A stretch of DNA of 64,000 nucleotides. Source: RACS-047 sp031553855 (GTDB lineage Bacteria; Bacillota; Clostridia; Christensenellales; Pumilibacteraceae). Made by a program: the position numbers and the translations under genes. The DNA is taken from NCBI GenBank assembly GCA_031553855.1, contig JAVBKW010000004.1:94060-158059 (forward strand), written 5' to 3'. This document shows, one piece after another, positions 43,901 to 50,011 of this stretch (the first letter of the stretch is position 1; every line of letters starts with the position of its first letter). The notes beneath the pieces are model-generated. The model searched no databases. It saw only the letters and a list, made by a program, of their open reading frames with translations, and was not told the DNA's origin.

Positions 43901-45977
43901 GGCAAACTATGTTATTACAAAGAACGTAGGCACTTTGACCATCAATAAGCGCGCAATAACAATTACGTCCGACAGCGACAGCAAAACCTATGACGGTACG
44001 GCGTTAACAAAATCGTCTTACTCTTTTTCCGGCACGCTGGCTGACGGCAACGAAATTGAGATCACTTATACGGGCACTATCACAAACAGCGGTACGGCTG
44101 ACAACGCCTACACATACCGTATACTGAACGGCTCGACAGACGTTACGGAAAACTACTCGGTTACAAAGATCGCAGGTACTTTAACTATAAATAAGCGCGA
44201 GCTAACCATTACCTCCGACAGCGACAGCAAAATATACGATGCTGCGGCGTTAACAAAGGGCAGTTATGTTGTTACAAGCGGTACGCTCGCCGATAACCAA
44301 AATATTTTTGCGTCTTTTACGGGCACGATTACACAAGCGGGCAGCTGTGAAAACGCTTTCAGCGTTATTATCAAGAATTCCGGCGGCACAGACGTGTCGT
44401 CAAATTATACCGTTACCATTGTTTTCGGTACGTTAACTGTCGATAAACGCGATGTCACTATAACTACCGGCAGCACAAAAAGGACGTATAACGGCAGCGA
44501 ATTAAAGAATGAATCGTTTGCTTTGACCGTCGGCACGTTAGCGTCGGATCATATTTTTGATCTAACTTTCTTGAACGGCATCACAGACCCGGGCGTTGTT
44601 TCGAATAGCGTAACGGCAAAAATTATGTCCGGCAGCATTGATGTGTCGCAAAACTATAATATTACTGTGATCGACGGCGTTTTAACGGTAACGCAGATAA
44701 TTATAGCGGTAAAAGAAAACAGCTCTTCTGATATAATTATGGAATCGGCCGGCGGACTCGATCCGGATTATAAAATGCTTGCCCAAACGCTCGACAAAAA
44801 GGACTTTAGAAAGGTTAAGCTTTCGGAAGCAGTCGGAAGAAACAGAATTATCAAGCAAATCTATGAAATCGAGCTTTTTGACGGCAGCGCTCAGGTTCAG
44901 CCCGAAAATCAAATTACAATGCGCCTGAAAGTTAGTGAAAAGCTGCTTAAGAGCAAGCACCTTGAAGTTATTTTTATCGACGATAACGGCTTTGCCAAAA
45001 ATATGAACGCTAAGCTTGTAGACGGTTATATGGTATTCACTACCGACCATCTCAGCGTATACGCAATAACAGATACAAACGTTCAGCCCTACGGATTTAC
45101 CCTTATTATCCTCGGCGCAATACTCCTGATATTTGCAATACTGCTTGTTCCCGGCTATATTTATCAGAAAATGGCGGCGGCAGGCAAAAATGTGAACGGG
45201 TTTGGTTCAGTATGTATCAAAGTTCAACGCAATGTTATCAATGCCGGCGTTGTAACTGTAAAAGGCGTAAAATCTACGGCAAAATCAATATTCAAAAAGA
45301 AAACTCCGGTTGAAGGAGTAGAATTAATCGAACAAGGATCGGCGCCGTCTGCAACCGAAGCGGCAATAACTCCGGAAGCGGAATTTGCAATAACTCCGGC
45401 GGCAACCGAACCGGCAATGGCACCGGCGGCGGCGATTGAGCCTGCAAAGAGTGATGAAAAAACGTCACCGCCTGCAACCGAAGAGGCAATAACTCCGGCG
45501 GCGGAGCCTGCAAAGAGTGCTGAAAAAACGGACGGGCCTGCAAGGAAAAAAGAGAAAGCGGAAACTGTTGTTCCCAAGAAAGCAAAAGCTGAAACTTTCC
45601 CTGAAACTGCCGCAACAGTTGTTGCTAAAAACTCGACCCCGGAAGAAGTTGGCGCAAATTCTGCAGAAAATCCTTTAAACGGCGACATTGATTCCGCAAA
45701 AATAATAACAAAATACGTAAAGCCAAATAATTTTGTTATCAAGCTAGCAACTATAACAACTAAAGTCTTAAACGACCATTTCAACAGCGGCGATATTGTC
45801 AATCTTAAAACCTTAAAGGATAAAAAACTTATCCCCGCCGCCTCAAACAAACTAAAGGTTCTTGCCGGCGGCACGATAAGCAAGGCCTTAACGGTCGAAG
45901 CCGACGTTTATACCACCGGCGCGATCAATATGATCCTCCTGCCCGGCGGAAAAGTAGTCAGAATTATCACAAAGTAA
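31962..45977 (+). CDS. giant membrane-anchored surface protein with MBG/YDG repeats and uL15-like cytoplasmic tail
   Basis: One uninterrupted 4671-codon frame. A signal segment (about 8-29) is followed by AKA at 37-39, a plausible cleavage site. The long outer region is beta-rich: Ig-like and adhesin-like segments; an acidic DDD/EDDDDED cluster near 2431-2441; a propeller-like stretch near 2650-3140 (repeats such as PAIASSGNKAIVAWRNG); CARDB-like domains near 3190-3440; and five MBG/YDG-type repeats near 3650-4245. A transmembrane helix at about 4380-4400 leads to an Ala/Pro/Glu/Lys-rich linker and a final domain (about 4592-4671). There, SGDIVNLKTLKDKKLI, KLKVLAGGTISKALTVEAD and GGKVVRI follow the ribosomal protein uL15 C-terminal pattern. 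It is inferred to be an adhesin or surface scaffold with a cytoplasmic tail of unknown role. It appears monocistronic. Confidence 0.85.
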   Translation: MNKNVKKFRVIAMCFIIFALVVTSVISIFNFDKTDDAKASFSQRDKIISALAELYGSSEKAEEVFNTLRANALIDDEGNISVIHDMFIVDGVEMTKAQLYALASASDEWAPVNVDGVDLTWGDIQDLIVMNDTLSVVNECIGSNAKLTDTHLTSLNNLMNYIKYTGISLNATSTPANDPNASKSFVQGLVFSVNRFTYQISNLTNNGSTSADGGGMIHFLIQGSGKIPDDVKLEYQVTGMVNCSGPASGIVDSSYIQGQQYSFRYTASPDFANGNLSEDGSFVIQFKLKGASFSNGLNIFTQSVQIPRKSPLSVKDGDSAWKADWKTKTIANDSNAKLETLWSVSHQYTAGNYTTGTEVYNYNSIFSQPSNSALYNPEARYNATLILYPYNGTYKDKNNNNIRNYERIKHTYDAGSYVRVYLGNELLFESKTAAKTEYANYGSLPGGETMKKLSDTNWGRFTDNYAVYYEQNFTGLAFKKIIGQQLRVETKGVHAANMDPYGWRGTTVEDDIAEASTYVAELRLVDETVQTVINLIDNKLDIPTGTFYPGEIVPITATFSDYIVASSTKLVVNGKDYIGRVGTDRAYLANPMGATGFDADVSKKVVYYYRVNEIIDSGSVVIGGLFDKDGGTGGIRDLYGNMRTLANDQNEIKKNVNINCKLRTPSKMSTFSGIKFTEKFHGDFTKQRIITDIKINETVFNGTDVLYEWLLATSQDTDPDFNLDEDAALTDYLKTTYGLGNEGSSLELYSNYVQSIFLSTNGGETNRYKLYLLVDKAPRTIGGKTIAEIPIALISCFNPASFLSEGDYPNGIYQFLNVFYDSDIASITNYHDKNADGTYKHGRPEAWIEAGGGGFELNNNTVTTKYCKFVAPSAKTLGTADVSLIGFGFKSGGWWRYANSNTADSITITLDNYMKNLNPEYTAEELALIDRTRNSDAGSTTAYNFANPKTGDKYIIPKDSYIKNYDENAWEHNKTANDPDAADVSLTLNPGEGDEYYRVFKYVYENGSWQLKISPEHGRVETTWGKTVADTYQKYRDVGFLFRNVVNVNVSVDKIEYKSVDGVWGWYFKTGGTETLLTDYGKNYIFLNFNEQIVIDQNVNIEIIARDGIEYYFDYDRQLFINDTNELTIPKNFFESGRAGDIYKRETLVTFTANKDGYYYYGLEKYAPIKDIAKVDGGYKKNEVFVVQNIPFKYNGSEWVLKYGNEFVSSWLVYNGIQGYWDLDLSFSIRTQLYKAADLEKGSFEAYDNLRTEHSYLYNSGLRHRLDSYLDSWGYKQHNWENNSGIVANPGIADGDYLGIRVENYISLAPGSQPTAALYFRYNGTKACWEPVIFPKSNFVIDNNILPLDVYIDANVEYEYKTINSVSGWYRDNVLYPDFTSAAPNVGDMYKDGIATYTYVAKKNEQSTNKWIGYIENDNRIILAYDISSLKKDSDFVDPDYFIWKSSDETIATLKTQVVTMGGGYYTGTFYYTDKDGVTQLGSWNEAIISGMVNKPIKIAVVEFTGKTGSVDITLTATNGGGVTAASSLVFTKTINIEESNAPYFAVASKDRTIFEGEALDISFTSSLTAYNAMQKSSPASATNFKLEVYRCDASGNTTGAAVYEETKVSTKENTVSGFSIPENILTAIGAGAYKAILTADEYEGYSVLKTHKTEVVINVKSTPLKVALAKTATNAYVSKDDINLDWSIKGLSKATQTAEIIITVTRSGSSTPIVSERQSGASIASSGKINIPKSLYLSDLNGLKSVYVVQIQVRASASESFAIDAQIIYIYNHDALKVLVGDNVQADGSSSTPLVLDNEAHIISLLSADKKTINLGGGSVSLEQLSKDTHLSEIVSINYNQYVWGALSDQIAWVSTDYNVASLNYKRAGFYANIESYNLPSYMPIADFMLVGLNDGKTTIKATHVQTGVSREFEVTVKTLKDKLFLIQTYPKMKAQLMYTNGNGEQIKNIWTNDKGELALYEPSGIVSDIKFLGKLNDVTYVGSIANHNILTSEQDISRMVVYPINKVKLAEISSVTYYIKNPNGTPYANKNISIKGGVYLDSLYCPEAGFSLKAGDSVGTNGRIAQTAKTDSLGRLTLYFNSAQFYDFEHIGQETELFPDTYIDYVFEMITADSNYYPLVARVSSKAMSLYNKSVLSATVNLTVKDASAGGVYVDRYSFDNGYSSKTIDVDIVGPSETIGYKDIYVNTYINYTQIALGQDETTGYAKLDTSAYKLDSMLTQLDGTPLNGQMGTGEARIITNLDDLLVDLAKPYDGQNTYIYTYPFSTYPTAINRYNMNEQTTTNDWLKPKDKKGAMLYIYENGSQQKAFQLPFSLTNMIGVADPKQSGQLGNIGQSILEDVGSQMDIGGALGGIDGGAILSLGMSFFSGLATGSGDYAINIITVPTENPYIYKMIVSVGKPQEGGGGDGVSMEYSEESTEYLQELAGMNDDDEDDDDEDSPTSPFTLKFRGTIIMTAFYDPDDDQWEFVMSGGGFGASIGLEYEYKTNFFIGFVPVTINFKAEAALNIDLNFDTVYNTKSSGAVDAYKETMFNIGLEGGIEAFAGVGIDYSVIALKIGIFGSVNIGLDFKVLNSQYLEAVKGEDATKTGTQFTLDGEIGIRFTAQILMLKYEYTFASASFGYTKSWGSYDYITDYWEGKTQQGARYTATMFADGRMLFAVENADAGRDYLHAFSRVWMSGGGMPVYMLNDNIEVSTVLQTAYPDATPSITSDGEMLVFVSDNNSASNFDTSVSYAKYNAGNNTFDAVKTVESEKNGYGDTYLTTSGANGNYFASWTKQTQVVKYKVIKEGNQVEEIKPASELTPDELAFTLNSSEIYASVYDKTADSWKTTKLTDNSYADLTPAIASSGNKAIVAWRNGISSKVENLLDFDVQDYVMYSIYDGSNWSQAKVAYDGNCGHILEIKAAAMADGTFIIGYTIASEDDLDYNYDSEVMYSVVNSEGAVYSTKLTNDNNPDESLNVAVVKYNENRQEKEAFILGWYTEKHDFVEDNGTVKDALLSKDVKLISISSTGVISATFPESAAQLGADSISKNFRFAYTEGADIGELAIVWYEDAKDSGELNFGAHHIIKTALLYQTADEYIGITSAHKVVELNNYVQLSSFSPIFKNSKLSFAAIVDDYAAGAVALAGTIDFADIVSKTVLRKNYETQEAYQQAFDAEVARLQVEYNQEKLNIFASYSRSDIIFAQFDFTDGIEVFAPEFKANQITRGFGLPMTFTLRNTGVNTITKLVLTIGEESETIENLTILPNAYYEFTYYFDLAPNAIVENVQYSLSAFTENQTELTFSGTIVLDMPDIGVKNITVIEAGEGKRTVSYELYNNTDIPLSGTGKKVHVGFYGKPACDSDSLLFSEEFTAEAGSVSELIDAGSYTAQSVIDVNELIAIQYPGNAAIEIPVSGLRIYIKVWIEDAGSVLKEQNTSNNASFGIINSMQNSGSLVSVVSQLKHETNGDVTVDIIATNNSLNQQTLQAMKVSLYDNSNKLICSQNLGGGSDITLEPEKISTYTTTFSAASLNSKVAVKAVFATMQKGFVVSFDFGRFATAGQQRLFSTSSRDFGTKVYRNDLSEDENDALNEEIPTPYVIENYQFNGWKVVGGENDGMLWDMYAEAVTLDEILTDVATGANYLSLVADYSLIPAVIGIQPVKIQKAYDGTGTLTVAATHTLPVTYQWYKANYRDVEIDVLDNDGNPTGAKETVTEEVEPTKLEGKTSETLDRKNVADNGIYFCVATVTDAISSQTTVSNYAEVDISKVDINVTVSNLTIKYGETPVFAFTATGFVNGETAATAIDESGAAYVCAGINASATPYTITLSGLKSDNYNIASCTSGNLTIEKRTVTITARNVSRNYDGTAFTDGNYTVTGDGFIEGEGATISVTGTIKYVGSATNTVSYTLSDGTNSDNYDITTVNGSLTILQSSIALTLTSDSDSKTYDGTALTKSSYSFSGTLASGDVIEITYTGTITNSGTAANAYTYRIMNGTTDVTANYVITKNVGTLTINKRAITITSDSDSKTYDGTALTKSSYSFSGTLADGNEIEITYTGTITNSGTADNAYTYRILNGSTDVTENYSVTKIAGTLTINKRELTITSDSDSKIYDAAALTKGSYVVTSGTLADNQNIFASFTGTITQAGSCENAFSVIIKNSGGTDVSSNYTVTIVFGTLTVDKRDVTITTGSTKRTYNGSELKNESFALTVGTLASDHIFDLTFLNGITDPGVVSNSVTAKIMSGSIDVSQNYNITVIDGVLTVTQIIIAVKENSSSDIIMESAGGLDPDYKMLAQTLDKKDFRKVKLSEAVGRNRIIKQIYEIELFDGSAQVQPENQITMRLKVSEKLLKSKHLEVIFIDDNGFAKNMNAKLVDGYMVFTTDHLSVYAITDTNVQPYGFTLIILGAILLIFAILLVPGYIYQKMAAAGKNVNGFGSVCIKVQRNVINAGVVTVKGVKSTAKSIFKKKTPVEGVELIEQGSAPSATEAAITPEAEFAITPAATEPAMAPAAAIEPAKSDEKTSPPATEEAITPAAEPAKSAEKTDGPARKKEKAETVVPKKAKAETFPETAATVVAKNSTPEEVGANSAENPLNGDIDSAKIITKYVKPNNFVIKLATITTKVLNDHFNSGDIVNLKTLKDKKLIPAASNKLKVLAGGTISKALTVEADVYTTGAINMILLPGGKVVRIITK
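43722..44459 (+). repeat. tandem 246-bp (82-aa) coding repeats
   Basis: The sequence TCCGACAGCGACAG recurs at 43722, 43968 and 44214, exactly 246 nt apart. The first two units are nearly identical at the DNA level over most of their length, and the third is diverged. Further, more diverged units lie on both sides. They encode MBG/YDG-type repeats (TITSDSDSKTYDGTALTKSSY core) and are prone to slippage or recombination. Confidence 0.85.
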
Positions 45978-46007
45978 AATCATTAAAGTAAAAAAACTGC
46001 TACCCCA

Positions 46008-46053
46008 TAAAAAGCCGTATTCAGTGATAATTTCACGAATACGGCTTTTTTTA
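46008..46053 (+). terminator. Rho-independent terminator after the giant gene
   Basis: AAAAAGCCGTATTC (46009-46022) pairs with GAATACGGCTTTTT (46037-46050); an inner GTGA/TCAC pairing extends the stem, and T residues follow. Confidence 0.9.
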
Positions 46054-46168
46054 GAATAATAGAAACTATTTTTTAAGCCTTTTTCAGTGTATTTTGTGGC
46101 ATTGCCAACTGGATTTTAGCCAGCGGCTTTCATTTCAATAAAAACCTGCAAATAAAAAATTTTTTCTA

Positions 46169-46197
46169 TTGACACAGCAGGGTTTGTGTGTTATGAT
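46169..46197 (+). promoter_or_regulatory. sigma-A promoter of the GH4-kinase operon
   Basis: TTGACA (46169-46174) and TATGAT (46192-46197) with a 17-nt spacer. Confidence 0.85.
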
Positions 46198-46201
46198 ATT
46201 A

Positions 46202-46216
46202 GTAACTAAAGTTAAC
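46202..46216. promoter_or_regulatory. candidate ROK operator, site 1
   Basis: GTAACTAAAGTTAAC begins 4 nt after the -10. It matches the sites at 51725 and 51903 in sequence and position. Confidence 0.7.
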
Positions 46217-46241
46217 AATTAGAATAAAGGACTCTAAGCGC

Positions 46242-47531
46242 ATGAACAAAAAGAAAATTAAGGTTGTCGTGATCGGGGCGGGCAGCACGTATACCCCTGA
46301 ATTGGTCGATGGATTAATCTCCAAAAGCAGCCAACTGAATGTGGGCGAACTTGCGTTAATGGATATTGATTCAGAAAAGTTAGAGATCGTCGGAAAAATG
46401 ATCGAGCGGATGTTAAGGCACGCCGGGCTAAGCTGGCCGGTTACATACTATAGCGATTATAACTGTGTGGCAGGGGCGGATTATGTGTTGACTCAAATTC
46501 GGGTCGGCAAGCTTGCAGCCAGAATAAATGATGAAAAGATCCCGTTGAAATATGGCTTAATCGGTCAGGAAACATGCGGGATAGGCGGATTTTTTAAAGC
46601 GCTGCGCACAATTCCCGTTATGTTTGAGATAGCAGGCAAAATTGAAAAGCTGGCGCCCAAAGCGGTTATGATAAATTTCACTAATCCTTCCGGTATTGTG
46701 GCGCATGCATTGCATTCTAAGAAAATCAAATCTATAGGCTTGTGCAATTGTCCTTTTGCTATGGAAAAGAGTATTAAAGACGCATTAAATCTCCCCATGG
46801 CAGAGATTGAATATGTCGGACTTAATCATTTATCGTGGATCACGGCGATCAGGGCGGACGGTAAAGATTATTTAGAGGATGCATTAGATATGGGGCTCAA
46901 CAGCGCCGCTATGAAAAACATCCCCGCAAACGGCTTTAGCAGGGAAGTGCTGAATACCGTAAGGGGGATCCCTTCAACTTATTTGGAATACTATTACTTT
47001 AAGCAGGAAAAATATAAGAAGCTTTGCGCAGAGGTAAAGTCAAGAGGCGAGGTTTGCCGTGACATTGAGAGCGAACTGTTAGAGACATATAAAAATCCCG
47101 CCGTAGTAACAAAGCCGGAGGCACTTGAGCGGCGCGGCGGCGCATTTTATTCAACGGTTGCCATTGAACTATTGGACGCAATCGAAAATGACAGGAACAC
47201 AAGGCACATTATCAATGTCGCTAACGGCGGCGCGTTGGATTTTATGGAAGCGGACGATATAGTCGAGGTTGCGGCCATTGTCGGAAAAAATAAAATAACG
47301 CCCGTTAAAATCAAAAATTTTGGTAACCGGCATGTGATCGATATGATGCGCGTGATGAAATCGTACGAAAAGGCCGCGGTCCGCGCTGCGATAAGCGGCG
47401 ACAAACAGGATGCTTTAGCTGCGCTTTTAATAAATCCGCTTTGCGGAGACTATAACGCGGCGTTATCTTGTTATGATGAAATGTATGCATTGAATAAGCA
47501 ATATTTAGAGCGGGGCGGCGAGTATGTATAA
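46242..47531 (+). CDS. GH4 6-phospho-beta-glucosidase-like enzyme
   Basis: GH4 enzymes hydrolyse phosphorylated glycosides in the cytoplasm by an NAD- and Mn-dependent redox mechanism. The 429-aa product shows the N-terminal Rossmann motif VIGAGSTYTPEL (Gly12 onward), QETCGIGGF, INFTNPSGI, Cys168-Asn169 in GLCN and His196 in GLNHLSW. The Cys and His are the expected metal ligands. The family position suggests 6-phospho-beta-glucosidase rather than alpha-galactosidase or alpha-glucosidase, though exact specificity is inferred. It overlaps the kinase gene by 8 nt, so the pair is coupled. AAAGGA lies about 11 nt before the ATG. Confidence 0.88.
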   Translation: MNKKKIKVVVIGAGSTYTPELVDGLISKSSQLNVGELALMDIDSEKLEIVGKMIERMLRHAGLSWPVTYYSDYNCVAGADYVLTQIRVGKLAARINDEKIPLKYGLIGQETCGIGGFFKALRTIPVMFEIAGKIEKLAPKAVMINFTNPSGIVAHALHSKKIKSIGLCNCPFAMEKSIKDALNLPMAEIEYVGLNHLSWITAIRADGKDYLEDALDMGLNSAAMKNIPANGFSREVLNTVRGIPSTYLEYYYFKQEKYKKLCAEVKSRGEVCRDIESELLETYKNPAVVTKPEALERRGGAFYSTVAIELLDAIENDRNTRHIINVANGGALDFMEADDIVEVAAIVGKNKITPVKIKNFGNRHVIDMMRVMKSYEKAAVRAAISGDKQDALAALLINPLCGDYNAALSCYDEMYALNKQYLERGGEYV

Positions 47532-48531
47532 GTATGTATTAGGCGTAGACGGAGGAAATACAAAGACACATTATTTTCTGTACGGCTGCGATTGGAAATT
47601 TATCGACTATGTCAAAGCGGGAAGCTGCAGCCACGAGGCGTTAAGCGACGGCTTTGAAGGTAGCCGGCTTGAGATGGGCAGGCAAATCAATTTGTTGCTT
47701 TCACGTAACGGAATATCTGTAGCCGATATCGAATTTGCAGTTTTCGGACTGGCTGGCGCCGACTTTGACTATCAAAAGCAAAAGCTTAGCGAAATCATCA
47801 AGGGCTTTGGATTTAAGCGTTTTATTGTCGATAATGACGGATACCTTCCTTTAAAAGCGGGCAGTATGACCGGAACGGGCATTTGCAGCATCAACGGCAC
47901 AGGTACGGTTACGGTAGGAATAAACGAGAACGGAGAAAGGTTCCAACTGGGCGGACTAGGTGAAATAAGCCGCGATATGGCTGGCGCAAATTATATAGCA
48001 GTCCGCGGAGCATCGCTGGTATATAGCCACCTGTTTCGCTGTGGTGAGCATACAATACTAAAAAATATGTTCTTTGATGCATTCAATTTACATCGTGAGA
48101 ATTATGCTTTGGAAATCACAGAGCTTTTGCGCAACAAAAAAAATGTATTATCCATCAATCAGTTAATGGAAAAGGCTGAAAGCCTCGGTGATGTACCCGT
48201 GATGAATCTTATGCGGGAGATCGGCCGCGAGCTAGGCCTTACAGCGGCGGGCTGTGCGCAGATCCTTAATTTTAAATCAGAGATACAAATCATATTGGCA
48301 GGTTCTGTATGGAGCAAGGGCTCATTTAATTCTATGCGATCTGAGTTTGAAAAAACTGTTTCAGTTTTAGTCGATAAAAAGGTAGTTTTTACAAAACTCA
48401 ATTTTCCGCCTGCATTGGGTGCCGTTTTGTGGGCGTTTGAAGAAATAGGGATCTCAGACAAATCTAAAGACGTTATCAATAAAAATAAGCTGGCTTTTTT
48501 AGAGCATGCCGAGATGCTGGCGATTTCGTAA
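47524..48531 (+). CDS. BadF/BadG-type sugar kinase (GlcNAc kinase-like)
   Basis: This 335-aa ASKHA-fold protein has the phosphate-1 motif GVDGGNTKTHY (residues 7-17), VFGLAGADFDYQ, DNDGYLPLKAG, SINGTGTVTVG and a C-terminal ILAGSVWSKG adenosine-type motif. It resembles N-acetylglucosamine kinases of the BadF/BadG/BcrA/BcrD ATPase family. Next to a GH4 enzyme that needs a phosphorylated substrate, and with no PTS gene in the window, it is inferred to phosphorylate imported disaccharide or sugar. The substrate could be a beta-glucoside such as laminaribiose or a GlcNAc-type sugar. Confidence 0.82.
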   Translation: MYKYVLGVDGGNTKTHYFLYGCDWKFIDYVKAGSCSHEALSDGFEGSRLEMGRQINLLLSRNGISVADIEFAVFGLAGADFDYQKQKLSEIIKGFGFKRFIVDNDGYLPLKAGSMTGTGICSINGTGTVTVGINENGERFQLGGLGEISRDMAGANYIAVRGASLVYSHLFRCGEHTILKNMFFDAFNLHRENYALEITELLRNKKNVLSINQLMEKAESLGDVPVMNLMREIGRELGLTAAGCAQILNFKSEIQIILAGSVWSKGSFNSMRSEFEKTVSVLVDKKVVFTKLNFPPALGAVLWAFEEIGISDKSKDVINKNKLAFLEHAEMLAIS

Positions 48532-48599
48532 AAAAGTGCTCATTTGTTGGTCATTTGTTGTTTTCAAGTTAATTGACTATATAACAAAAGTTTCCATAT

Positions 48600-48637
48600 A
48601 AAAAAACCACTCGGTTGTTGTACTGGGTGGCTTTTTT
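48600..48637. terminator. bidirectional terminator between convergent genes
   Basis: AAAAAACCACTCGGT and ACTGGGTGGCTTTTTT form a long stem with G-U pairs. A-run and T-run flanks let it stop both the kinase transcript and the minus-strand ROK transcript. Confidence 0.8.
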
Positions 48638-48664
48638 ATATTCTGTTTAATTTACTATAAAAAA

Positions 48665-49870
48665 TCAGTCGGAAAGTTGGGAACGGTGCTTGATTTTATC
48701 CTGAATGATATCTTCTATTGACAATATCATGGCGCCTTCTTTTATTGCGGTGTCGGCAAGCCTGCTGTAACAGAATTTTACGGCGGGCTTTATTTTTGCA
48801 AACGAATCGCTTATGACGTTAATAAAACCATCGCCTAACTGGATAATTCTGCCTGCAATAATAACGAGATTGATATTAAGAAGAGAGGTCAGAGAAGCAA
48901 GGGAGCTGACTGCCTTTAAGGCGGTTTCATTGATCACCTCAATAGTCAAAGGATCTTTATCATAGAGAAAAGCTTGCTTGATATCGCTGAAATGCAAGCT
49001 TTTGTCTTTTTTTAATGATGAGCTTTGACCCGCCTCCAGCTGTGATTTTATGCGCCGTTTGATAGCGTTTATCGACACAACGCTGTCAAACAAGGTCGGT
49101 TCGCCGTTATCTGATATCGGATAAATTCCGATGTCTCCGGCTGTTCCTTCTTCTCCGTCCTCAAGATGGCCGTTCATGTAAAAGCCGCCCCCGGTACCGG
49201 CGTCAATGTAGAGCAGTATTGCGTATTTTATATCGTCGGTAATGTAGCCTTTGTGTTTTTCTCCCATTAGGTAGAGCTGAACGTCGTTTTTGACGATGAT
49301 ATTTGTTTTAAATTTTTCTGCTAAAAATTCCTTTAAATTGAAATCCGCGTGTATATCAAAGCGAGCCGACCAATATATTTTTCCGTTATGTTTGTTTGTT
49401 TCGCATGGTATAGCGGCACATAGCGACAATAACGGTAAATCACAAAAGCTGGGCTTTTTAAGCATTTCTTCCAGCATTCTGCACAAGTATAAAATGTCTT
49501 CGTATGAAATAACCTCAAATCCGGGGACTTTGATTTCCGATAATATATGCCCTGCAAAATTGCATACCTGAATTTTTACCTCGACTGTAGACAGATCTAG
49601 TACGGCTATAATGCCCAACTCTGCATTTACCTCATACGGAATAGGCTTAACGCCGGGCATATTGTGCCATGAATTATCTTTATCTTCTTTTACGGGCCGG
49701 ATGAGGTTCAAGGTTTCTAATTCGGCGGTGATTTTTGAGGCTGCCGGTTTACTGATCTTAAAGTTGCGGGAAATGTCAACCCTTGACGCCGGCTGTTTTA
49801 TTATGGCGTTCATTATGATCGACAGATTCATATCCCGCGTAACGGTCTGATTTTGGCCTTTTGTCTGCAT
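48665..49870 (-). CDS. ROK-family transcriptional repressor
   Basis: A 401-aa protein with an N-terminal winged helix (NAIIKQPASRVDISRNFKISKPAASKITAELETLNLI, about residues 22-58) and a C-terminal ROK domain with AVLDLSTVEVKI, NDVQLYLMGEK, YIDAGTGGGFYMNG and GTAGDIG. The cysteine-rich zinc motif often found after this point in ROK proteins is not seen. It is probably the sensor for the beta-glucan locus and binds the 15-bp dyad at three promoters. It lies 141 nt downstream of the GH16 gene on the same strand and may be co-transcribed with it, which would give autoregulation. AAAGGA precedes the ATG by 7 nt. Confidence 0.88.
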   Translation of the reverse strand: MQTKGQNQTVTRDMNLSIIMNAIIKQPASRVDISRNFKISKPAASKITAELETLNLIRPVKEDKDNSWHNMPGVKPIPYEVNAELGIIAVLDLSTVEVKIQVCNFAGHILSEIKVPGFEVISYEDILYLCRMLEEMLKKPSFCDLPLLSLCAAIPCETNKHNGKIYWSARFDIHADFNLKEFLAEKFKTNIIVKNDVQLYLMGEKHKGYITDDIKYAILLYIDAGTGGGFYMNGHLEDGEEGTAGDIGIYPISDNGEPTLFDSVVSINAIKRRIKSQLEAGQSSSLKKDKSLHFSDIKQAFLYDKDPLTIEVINETALKAVSSLASLTSLLNINLVIIAGRIIQLGDGFINVISDSFAKIKPAVKFCYSRLADTAIKEGAMILSIEDIIQDKIKHRSQLSD

Positions 49871-50011
49871 CGAATTTCCTTTATCCGTCGTATATAAATT
49901 AACGCAAAAACTTTTTTATGAGTTAAGTTTACGGATAGTTTTTATTTAATTCTATTATACTATTATATATTAAATATTTAAATATTGAAAGTGTTTATCG
50001 TAAATAAAAAA

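Noticed and set aside
43476..44700. CRISPR array or other direct-repeat array
   Set aside because: The 246-bp units are in-frame protein repeats without short spacers, and no cas genes are present.
45224..45883. 219-codon minus-strand frame over the tail of the giant gene
   Set aside because: It is the complement of the Ala/Pro/Glu/Lys-rich linker and the uL15-like domain, and its Ala/Ser/Phe-rich content is explained by that.
45705..45977. A genuine ribosomal protein L15 gene (rplO)
   Set aside because: The uL15-like sequence is in frame with the giant protein, lacks the glycine-rich N-terminal half of uL15 and has no separate start or ribosomal neighbours.
49921..49935. GTTAAGTTTAC as a fourth ROK operator
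   Set aside because: It lacks four central bases of the 15-bp dyad and is not placed after a recognisable promoter.
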